Source of the DNA: Pseudomonadota bacterium
GTDB taxonomy: Bacteria; Pseudomonadota; Gammaproteobacteria; SZUA-229
Length of the DNA: 7,611 nucleotides
Direction: 5' to 3'
Assembly (NCBI GenBank): GCA_015222965.1
Contig: JADFWF010000327.1
Location: 1-7,611 of the forward strand
Part shown: in pieces, positions 1 to 4,916 of the stretch
Numbering within the stretch: the stretch's first letter is position 1
Layout of the letters: every line of letters begins with the position of its first letter
Program-made: the position numbers and the translations under genes
The notes under the pieces: generated by a model
Databases searched by the model: none
Told to the model about the DNA's origin: nothing
What the model saw: only the letters and a program-made list of their open reading frames with translations

Positions 1-267
1 CCATTGCGTATCGACGGTGATGCGGACCGTTATGACCACCGTGTTGATAGCAACCACTACGCGCAGGCCGGCGATCTGTTCCGTTTAATGGACGGGGCGG
101 CACAGCAACGGCTTATCGACAACATTGTTGGTGCCATGCAGGGTGTGCCACGAGATATACAGGAACGCCAGATCGCTCACTTCACCAACGCCGATCCGGC
201 TTATGGTGCAGGCGTAGCAAAAGGCCTGAGTATCGAAAATCTGGGTATCGAAGACCTGGGTATCTAA
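1..267 (+). CDS. katA: Catalase, C-terminal fragment (5' end outside window)
   Basis: This is the last 88 codons of a haem-dependent monofunctional catalase, which dismutates hydrogen peroxide to water and oxygen in the cytoplasm. The frame is open from base 1, so the true start lies upstream. The visible part matches the conserved helical C-terminus of small-subunit (clade 3-like) catalases: QAGDLFRLM, then an RLIDNI..AM.GVP segment, then RQIAHF..ADPAYGAGVAKGL. The haem pocket and catalytic His/Asn are in the missing part and cannot be checked. The extreme C-terminus is odd: after AKG it ends in a pentapeptide repeat, LSIEN-LGIED-LGI, encoded by a tandem 15-bp DNA repeat. The symbol katA is the usual one for this clade; the exact paralogue is not certain. 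Confidence 0.93.
   Translation, partial: PLRIDGDADRYDHRVDSNHYAQAGDLFRLMDGAAQQRLIDNIVGAMQGVPRDIQERQIAHFTNADPAYGAGVAKGLSIENLGIEDLGI
226..264 (+). repeat. 15-bp tandem repeat in the catalase C-terminus
   Basis: Units at 226-240 (CTGAGTATCGAAAAT), 241-255 (CTGGGTATCGAAGAC) and a partial unit at 256-264 (CTGGGTATC) run directly into the stop codon. The unit is a multiple of three, so changes in copy number would add or remove LGIE(N/D) pentapeptides without a frameshift. The repeat is read directly from the sequence; any slippage is inference. Confidence 0.85.
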
Positions 268-299
268 TGCGGATGAAGATTCACCGCAGGTAAAAAGTA

Positions 300-324
300 G
301 CGAGGTGTCGAAATGGCACCTCGC
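300..324 (+). terminator. Hairpin downstream of catalase, possible terminator
   Basis: A perfect 8-bp GC-rich stem, GCGAGGTG (300-307) with CACCTCGC (317-324), can extend inward by T.G, C-G and G.T pairs to an AAA loop. It lies 33 bases after the catalase stop. No T-run follows, so it is not a textbook intrinsic terminator. It could also stabilise the catalase mRNA 3' end. A smaller hairpin, TGCGG (268-272) with CCGCA (284-288), sits between it and the stop. Confidence 0.4.
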
Positions 325-369
325 ACTTACCAACTCCATCTATACCGGAAACTATTACAGGCAACCATC

Positions 370-534
370 ATGCAATACATGACACAACATTATCTATTTC
401 AAAAGCGTTTTCAGAAGCAACAAAACACCACGACAAACAATAAATGGTTGCGACGGATAGTTACAACTGGGTTCGCTTTTTTCCTTATCAAAGGACTGGC
501 CTGGGTTGCAGCGGCTGTTTGGGTTGTTTACTAA
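370..534 (+). CDS. Small single-helix membrane protein, 54 aa
   Basis: I chose the ATG at 370 because AGG at 359-361 lies 8 bases upstream. An in-frame ATG at 313 would put the start inside the hairpin after catalase and has no ribosome binding site. The product has a polar, Gln/Asn/Thr-rich N-terminus (residues 1-25), a basic patch (K25-W-L-R-R29) and a C-terminal hydrophobic helix of about 22 residues (32-53) with Lys41 in its middle. The pattern FAFFLIKGLAW resembles small uncharacterised membrane proteins I recall from Gammaproteobacteria; I know of no function. By the positive-inside rule the N-terminus should be cytoplasmic. Only 23 bases separate its stop from the next gene, so it may share a transcript with the STAS-like gene and araC. 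Confidence 0.6.
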   Translation: MQYMTQHYLFQKRFQKQQNTTTNNKWLRRIVTTGFAFFLIKGLAWVAAAVWVVY

Positions 535-557
535 AAAAATAAAAGGCAGGTATAACT

Positions 558-935
558 ATGAAAAATAAATATTTAATTTCTTGTAAAAACAATCACATTG
601 AAGCTACATCAGATGGCCCCAAGACAATCGAGTGCGTCATACATCTTTGGAGAAAAATAATTGATGCATGTAAAGAATGTACATGTACCAACATTTTAAA
701 TATCACAAACACTGCATCACCAATTACAGTAACCGAAGCACTAAACCACTTAAAGTCTTTTGAGCATTTACAGATAACAAATGACTATAGAGTAGCGTGG
801 GTAGAGCTCAATCCCGCTTGTGGTGAATCAAACCTGTTAGTTGAAAGCCTGCTTTTGACCCATGGAATGAACATTAGAACTTTTATGGACATTGGCGATG
901 CCAGACGCTGGTTGTTCTATGGCAGGAGTATATAG
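558..935 (+). CDS. SpoIIAA/STAS-like protein, 125 aa
   Basis: This is a small soluble protein with no signal peptide or membrane segment. The C-terminal half, YRVAWVELNP (77-86) through a helix to GMNIRTFMDIGDARRWL (103-119), fits the SpoIIAA-like/STAS fold family (PF11964 type). Members of that family typically pair a hydrophobic strand with a late 'vFrd.eeA..WL' motif. Members are mostly uncharacterised; STAS-like domains often act in protein-protein regulation. Six cysteines are present (9, 26, 38, 41, 43, 88), with C38-x2-C41-x-C43 clustered, which is unusual for this fold. AGG at 548-550 sits 7 bases before the ATG. The stop TAG (933-935) directly abuts the araC ATG (936), so translation is probably coupled and it may work with that regulator. 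Its DNA is visibly AT-richer than the genes around it. Confidence 0.75.
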   Translation: MKNKYLISCKNNHIEATSDGPKTIECVIHLWRKIIDACKECTCTNILNITNTASPITVTEALNHLKSFEHLQITNDYRVAWVELNPACGESNLLVESLLLTHGMNIRTFMDIGDARRWLFYGRSI

Positions 936-1868
936 ATGAACACTCTTAGTAACGACATGCTTGAGGATGCATTAACACACTTCCTCACCCGCTCAAGGTT
1001 TTATGCGAAAATTCATAAACACAGTGAGTACTGTGGCAACTGGGCCATTGACACATCAGGTACGGGACAGATCCCTTTCCACCTTATTGGAAATGGCCGG
1101 GGCTGGTTACATATTGAAGGATGCGCACCAAAATTACTGCAGACAGGTGACCTTGTTCTTTTTCCGCGCGATATTCCACACGCTGTTTCAAACAGCGACA
1201 CACCACCTGATAGAAAAATAATAAACACTCCATCAACAGAAAAAATAAAAGCACCATTTACAAGCATATTATGCGGTTTTTATGTTTTCGAATCCGATGC
1301 AGCACAACTGATGCTCAATGATCTTGATGATATCCTTATACTTCAGAATGCACGTAATAACCCGGCCACAGTTGGCGTTGGAAGTATTATTGAAGCAACC
1401 ATACTCGAACTGGAAAATGATTATCCCGGGAAAGCTGCTGCACTTTGTGATCTTGCTCGTCTTCTGCTGTTACATTTATTACGGGACCGTTTTGCAGAGG
1501 GCTCTGCTACAGGATATCTGGCAGCATTAAGTGACCCGGGAATCAGCCGTGCGCTCCTGCTTATTCACTCACGATATAACGAAGACTGGTCACTTGATAA
1601 ATTAGCCAGGGAAACCGGCATGAGCAGAACTTCATTCGCCAATAAATTTCACAGGCATGTTGGCATGCCTGCTGCGAAATACCTGTCTCTCTGGCGCATG
1701 CAGGAAGCAACAACATTACTTAAAACCACTTTAAAAAGCATTGCTCAAATTGCAGAACTATGTGGCTACCAGTCAGCGGTTTCTTTTAGCAAGGCCTACA
1801 AAAACATAATGGGGAAAACGCCTAAGCAGGCGCGCTCACAATTTATGAAAGAATTAGGGAGCCTCTAA
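936..1868 (+). CDS. AraC-family transcriptional regulator, cupin_6-type sensor, 310 aa
   Basis: This is a cytoplasmic DNA-binding regulator. Residues about 8-185 form a cupin-like sensor domain of the AraC_binding/cupin_6 type, with the core around FHLIGNGRGWLHI (48-60) and the strand GDLVLFPRDIPHAV (71-84). Residues about 200-305 are the AraC DNA-binding domain. The first helix-turn-helix is in SLDKLARETGMSRTSFANKF (219-238). The second is in SIAQIAELCGYQSAVSFSKA (268-287), followed by the family signature GKTPKQAR. Its length (310) is usual for the family. AGGAG at 924-928, inside the end of the preceding gene, gives a good 7-base spacing to the ATG. The effector is unknown. The 3' end overlaps the convergent gene by 15 bases. 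A 21-bp direct repeat upstream of the facing operon makes that operon its most likely target (inference). Confidence 0.93.
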   Translation: MNTLSNDMLEDALTHFLTRSRFYAKIHKHSEYCGNWAIDTSGTGQIPFHLIGNGRGWLHIEGCAPKLLQTGDLVLFPRDIPHAVSNSDTPPDRKIINTPSTEKIKAPFTSILCGFYVFESDAAQLMLNDLDDILILQNARNNPATVGVGSIIEATILELENDYPGKAAALCDLARLLLLHLLRDRFAEGSATGYLAALSDPGISRALLLIHSRYNEDWSLDKLARETGMSRTSFANKFHRHVGMPAAKYLSLWRMQEATTLLKTTLKSIAQIAELCGYQSAVSFSKAYKNIMGKTPKQARSQFMKELGSL

Positions 1869-2264
1869 ATAAGTCTGGGTCGATATCTTGCGTATCAGAA
1901 TAAAACCAGCAAACAAAACACATGCAATAGCTAACGAAAAAAAACACAGCGGTATATCGAGGTTAGTCCGCGGACAGGTTGGCTGCCCCATCAGCTCCAG
2001 CAACGTTCCAGATAACGCCAGAAGAAAAACCGGCAACCATCCAAGCAGAAACATCCAGCCGGTGCGCGTTGGCGCAAGTATTACCGAAACAGCGATAATA
2101 GAATAACAGGCAAAAACCAGGTAACAGACAGGCAGCGGCCCCAATGCAGGACAGGCTTCAATACCTTGCCACTGCCGAGAGATAACCGGCATCATTTTGT
2201 GGAGTGCAAATGTACAAACCAGAAAAATGCTCAAGCGGATAAATACCGAGAGCGGTATTTTCAC
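1854..2264 (-). CDS. Four-helix membrane protein with duplicated CP...PxC motifs, 136 aa
   Basis: Unrecognised integral membrane protein with four predicted helices at about 8-26, 45-63, 70-92 and 104-125. The two halves look duplicated: C38-P...L-P-V-C47-Y and C97-P...I-P-L-C107-F, each followed by a helix with another Cys (C53, C115). Arg/Lys placement (K2, R10, R67, R125, K126) suggests both termini are cytoplasmic, so both Cys pairs would sit in periplasmic loops, as in the four-helix thiol oxidase DsbB. The spacing does not match DsbB or VKOR, so this is analogy only. Metal binding or structural disulfides are alternatives. The start is GTG (2264-2262), overlapping the propeller gene's TGA in a GTGA junction with no clear ribosome binding site, so translation probably depends on re-initiation. 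The 3' end overlaps araC by 15 bases. Confidence 0.75.
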   Translation of the reverse strand: MKIPLSVFIRLSIFLVCTFALHKMMPVISRQWQGIEACPALGPLPVCYLVFACYSIIAVSVILAPTRTGWMFLLGWLPVFLLALSGTLLELMGQPTCPRTNLDIPLCFFSLAIACVLFAGFILIRKISTQTYLEAP

Positions 2265-3865
2265 AATTTTAATAACTCATTGTGAAAGTCACCTTCTCTT
2301 TCAATGACTCTGCCATCGATAAACCTGACACTTACTTTGATGGCTTTTCTGCCATCCAGTCCAGCAACCAGTATACGAGAAGAATCCGAACATAGACCTT
2401 CGCCCGATACATATGGCAGGTAAAATATTTTGCCGTCATCACGGGTTACCGTTACCATGGCACCGATAGACGCCACTGTATCCGGCAGCTGAATTTTCAG
2501 ATAGCTGCTATTACCGCCTTCACTCAGGAAAGCTTTAGACGGGCCGGCAAGGTTGGCATGTATCAGATCAGGATAACCGTCACCGTTAAAGTCTGCGGTC
2601 AGCGGAGCAATTGAGTAGAACGGATTACTAACACCTGCCTGCTCGCCGACCTCGGCAAACTCGCCTTTGGTATTTTGTACCAGTAAACGGCCAGGTAAAC
2701 GCAACGCTGGAACCTTGTGCAATGGCATTGAAACAAAGTTCTGTGATACCACCAGATCCGGACGGCCATCAAGATTAAGGTCCTCAAAGACATTGCCCCA
2801 GGCAAACTCGTAATCAGCAAGTTTGGCCCGCTCTGCATTGTCTACCAGTTTAAAATCACCCTGGTTCTGAAATAACAGCCACTTCCAGTTGTGCTGCTGG
2901 TCATCACGTAAATCACCTTTCACCATGAAGTGCGGCGGCGTGCTACCTACATTAGAAAAAAAGAAATCGACCAGTCCGTTGTTGTCATAGTCGGCAACGG
3001 CTATGCCCATGGGGTAGGAATAAACGTTTGAGTTAGGGTTGTCCACCCGCTCAAATTGCTTCCCGGTATTTTCCCATGTACGTATCTGCCCCGTATCATG
3101 AGCAACCACCAGGTCGAGATCGCCATCCATATCGACATCAATAAAAACAGAATGGAAAGTATTATGCGTATACGAAAGTCCCCAGTCTGCGGTTTTTTTC
3201 TCGAATGTGTTATCGCCACGATTGATATAAAGCTCACTGCTGCCGCCATAACCTTCTTTGTTGAAAATATTCAGACCCTGAACCATATCATTACGTATGT
3301 ATCCTGAAACATACATATCAAAATAGCCATCACCATTCAGATCAGCGACGGCAATCGACAGTGGATGGGTATCATCACGCAGATCCAGTTCTAGCTTGCG
3401 ATTTTCGAACTTGCCTGCCTTGTTTTCATGCAGCCAGACACCGCTTTCCCGAGCGACTATTAAATCCTGTGTTCCATCTTCATTGAAGTCCAGAACGACA
3501 GCGCCATGCGTTGTATCATTGTCCCTTTTTTCAATACCGAGAGCCCCTTCCAGCGAAACAAAAGCCGTGCCGTCAAAACGAAACAAACCATCTTGCTGGC
3601 CATGACCACCACCAAGAAATAATTCTTCACGGCCATCACCATCTACATCAATAATCGCACTCGCCAGGAATGGCAGTGACGCTTCTCCATCATTCTGGTT
3701 AATAAAAGGTATAGCCACTTCCTGAAATTTTGGAATGTTTGTTTCCGAAAGATCGACAACATAGTCTATCTCTCGGTCGCTGATAGCTCTACCAGCAACA
3801 GCAGCCATCATTACCACGACAATTACCGCCACGCCTGACACAATGTATTTCAATACTTTAACCAT
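2261..3865 (-). CDS. Membrane-anchored FG-GAP/VCBS beta-propeller with UnbV (ASPIC) domain, 534 aa
   Basis: CRTAC1-like extracytoplasmic protein. An uncleaved anchor or signal helix spans about residues 5-24. Seven FG-GAP-type calcium loops of the D-x-[DN]-x-[DN]-G-x-x-[DE] kind follow, starting near D73, D126, D175, D243, D292, D362 and D425; each is followed by a hydrophobic strand. Seven repeats fit a seven-bladed propeller. The C-terminus from about 450 (GGNSSYLKIQL, IGAMVTV, GEGLCSDSSR, RFIDGR) matches the ASPIC/UnbV domain. Such proteins usually bind partners or glycans in the periplasm; no catalytic site is evident. AGGTGA (complement of 3869-3874) precedes the ATG, which overlaps the upstream gene's end by 8 bases (ATGGTTAA). 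The only cysteine is C492, so it is not an obvious multi-disulfide substrate of the Cys-rich neighbour. The GC content is higher than in the araC region. Confidence 0.92.
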   Translation of the reverse strand: MVKVLKYIVSGVAVIVVVMMAAVAGRAISDREIDYVVDLSETNIPKFQEVAIPFINQNDGEASLPFLASAIIDVDGDGREELFLGGGHGQQDGLFRFDGTAFVSLEGALGIEKRDNDTTHGAVVLDFNEDGTQDLIVARESGVWLHENKAGKFENRKLELDLRDDTHPLSIAVADLNGDGYFDMYVSGYIRNDMVQGLNIFNKEGYGGSSELYINRGDNTFEKKTADWGLSYTHNTFHSVFIDVDMDGDLDLVVAHDTGQIRTWENTGKQFERVDNPNSNVYSYPMGIAVADYDNNGLVDFFFSNVGSTPPHFMVKGDLRDDQQHNWKWLLFQNQGDFKLVDNAERAKLADYEFAWGNVFEDLNLDGRPDLVVSQNFVSMPLHKVPALRLPGRLLVQNTKGEFAEVGEQAGVSNPFYSIAPLTADFNGDGYPDLIHANLAGPSKAFLSEGGNSSYLKIQLPDTVASIGAMVTVTRDDGKIFYLPYVSGEGLCSDSSRILVAGLDGRKAIKVSVRFIDGRVIEREGDFHNELLKL

Positions 3866-4523
3866 GAGTCACCTGTTTGTGATTATTAATTACAATAAAA
3901 ATGGAGATTGCGAAAATGATAAAAAAAGACACATTGAGTGCAATCGGCATGAGATATTTGCCAATATCCGGCACCAGCCAGAAAATCAGAAAATTGGCAA
4001 GAATCAGAACAACCGGATTAAACAGTGCCATCCAGCGTGGATAGGCTGTTCGCCCTGTAAGTATGAGGCTGATATAAATCATCGAAAACGCGAGGGCCGC
4101 AATTCGGATCACACCCAGTAAGGTCTCATAACGCAATTCGTACAACATAAGAAGATCAGTGATAACAGGTTCCTGACCAACCGCTATCAGAGCCGCTGCA
4201 CTGGAACGTGAACCAATCCAGATAGCACCAACCATAAAACCATATGACATTACAAAAAAGGCTACGCCAGACCAGAACTTGCTGGCAGGTTGTAACATCC
4301 TGAAAATATGCCACACACCAAACAGGTATAACGGTGCACCCAGGACACCAATAAAGTGTCCCTCGGTAGCACGGATCTCAGTCACTGCCTCAAAGAATTT
4401 ATAACCGCCATCGTATCGAGCTAAAGGGTCGAAGTGTAAAAAAAACTCGCCAACGCCAACAAGCGCTGAAGCCAATAGACCTATAAGGCCTGTAATGATC
4501 ATTATTCTTTTTTCAATAAGCAT
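3858..4523 (-). CDS. Six-helix integral membrane protein of unknown function, 221 aa
   Basis: First gene of the minus-strand operon. Six hydrophobic helices are visible at about 8-27, 55-76, 82-104, 135-155, 163-183 and 189-212. Between helices 1 and 2 is a loop with FFLHFDPLARYDGGYKF; between 4 and 5 is the short turn TGRTAYPRWMALFNP. H56, E54, D32 and R36 are polar residues near the first loop that could be functional. It resembles, from memory only, the bacterial membrane family annotated DUF6796; I am not sure of this. The ATG at 4523 has AGGA (complement of 4531-4534) 7 bases upstream. Its end overlaps the propeller gene by 8 bases, so co-translation is likely, and a membrane partner for the propeller is a reasonable guess. 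There is no transporter or enzyme signature I can identify. Confidence 0.8.
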   Translation of the reverse strand: MLIEKRIMIITGLIGLLASALVGVGEFFLHFDPLARYDGGYKFFEAVTEIRATEGHFIGVLGAPLYLFGVWHIFRMLQPASKFWSGVAFFVMSYGFMVGAIWIGSRSSAAALIAVGQEPVITDLLMLYELRYETLLGVIRIAALAFSMIYISLILTGRTAYPRWMALFNPVVLILANFLIFWLVPDIGKYLMPIALNVSFFIIFAISIFIVINNHKQVTHG

Positions 4524-4547
4524 CGTTTATTCCTGCAGCCAACACTG

Positions 4548-4576
4548 GTTATAGTTAACGACCTGAAATCAGAATA
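4548..4576 (-). promoter_or_regulatory. Candidate activator-dependent promoter for the minus-strand operon
   Basis: On the minus strand, TATAAC (complement of 4548-4553) is a fair -10 element. The -35 position with a 17-bp spacer (4571-4576) reads TATTCT, far from TTGACA. The proximal copy of the direct repeat (4564-4572) touches this -35 window. The predicted start near 4541 would give a leader of about 17 bases containing the AGGA ribosome binding site. The combination of a good -10, no -35 and an adjacent repeat is what one expects of a promoter that needs an AraC-type activator. No other evidence supports it. Confidence 0.35.
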
Positions 4577-4593
4577 TTTAAAGGTGAAATCAG
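4564..4593 (-). repeat. Direct repeat of CTGATTTCA, 21-bp period (candidate AraC-type operator)
   Basis: TGAAATCAG occurs exactly at 4564-4572 and again at 4585-4593 on the plus strand (CTGATTTCA on the minus strand). The start-to-start distance is 21 bp, two helical turns. AraC-family proteins bind direct-repeat half-sites at about this spacing next to the -35 region. A 9-bp exact repeat somewhere in a 390-bp region is not rare by chance (roughly 0.3 expected at uniform composition), so its weight comes from the spacing and position. Confidence 0.45.
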
Positions 4594-4740
4594 CTATGTG
4601 GCGTTTCACAAACACTACAAATTCAATTTAATAGAAACTGAAATTATATTTTTCTACATGACAAAGCTTAGGCAAATCATATAAAACAATCTATGATAGT
4701 TCGTTCAGCTTATAAAACATATCGTACACATTATTTCTTG

Positions 4741-4767
4741 ATAACTTGTATTCAGTTAGAAAGTTAT
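4741..4767. repeat. Inverted repeat ATAACTT-N13-AAGTTAT
   Basis: Perfect 7-bp arms at 4741-4747 and 4761-4767 flank a 13-base centre. The arms are AT-rich and about 150-176 bp upstream of the Rieske-GltS start, just ahead of the possible small ORF. It could be an operator for a dimeric repressor or a weak RNA hairpin; it could also be chance in AT-rich DNA. Confidence 0.35.
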
Positions 4768-4775
4768 ATTTAATA

Positions 4776-4895
4776 ATGGCAACGCCTTTTGCCAGATACT
4801 ATGGGCAGCTTGCCGGGTCTAAGGGAGAAAGCGAAGAGGATGAAATGGTTTCTGGGATAGCGCCTGGTGAGGAACCTTGCAACTTAAAATACTAA
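4776..4895 (+). CDS. Possible small ORF, 39 aa, upstream of the Rieske-GltS gene
   Basis: ATG at 4776 opens 39 codons ending at TAA 4893-4895, 21 bases before the next gene. The peptide begins MATPFARYYGQL, has an acidic middle (GESEEDE, residues 17-23) and ends EEPCNLKY. It resembles nothing I know. In favour: the segment is GC-richer than the flanking DNA, ends neatly before the next ribosome binding site, and would be soluble. Against: there is no good Shine-Dalgarno (only AGAAAG at 4758-4763, 12 bases away). A TGGCAA/TTGCCA stem-loop (4777-4782 with 4789-4794) would also cover the start codon. It could be a leader peptide, a structured RNA leader or meaningless. Confidence 0.25.
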   Translation: MATPFARYYGQLAGSKGESEEDEMVSGIAPGEEPCNLKY

Positions 4896-4916
4896 TCCAA
4901 CAAGGATCTATATCAC

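Larger units (their letters stand above)
4524..4916. other. 393-bp divergent intergenic region
   Basis: This region separates the minus-strand envelope operon from the plus-strand Rieske-GltS gene and must hold the promoters of both. The part up to about 4770 is AT-rich and has no long ORF. It contains a 21-bp-spaced direct repeat next to the minus-strand operon and an inverted repeat at 4741-4767. The part from 4776 to 4895 is GC-richer and can be read as a 39-codon ORF or an RNA leader. No sigma70 promoter with both elements close to consensus is visible for the plus strand. TTGATA (4738-4743) and TATATT (4765-4770) are present but 21 bases apart. Confidence 0.8.

Noticed and set aside
313..369. 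N-terminal extension of the small membrane protein from the ATG at 313
   Set aside because: That ATG lies inside the hairpin following catalase and has no ribosome binding site. The ATG at 370 has one at proper spacing.
1854..2264. Calling the four-helix protein DsbB or VKOR
   Set aside because: There is no CxxC motif and the cysteine spacing differs from both families. Only the topology and the presence of two Cys pairs are similar.
3056..3307. Open frames antisense to the propeller gene
   Set aside because: They lie wholly within a gene with seven clear FG-GAP repeats and show no ribosome binding site or domain.
4776..4900. Riboswitch upstream of the Rieske-GltS gene
   Set aside because: I compared it by eye with the glycine, glutamine, FMN, guanidine, c-di-GMP and manganese aptamer cores I remember and found no match, so I kept it only as an unassigned leader or small ORF.
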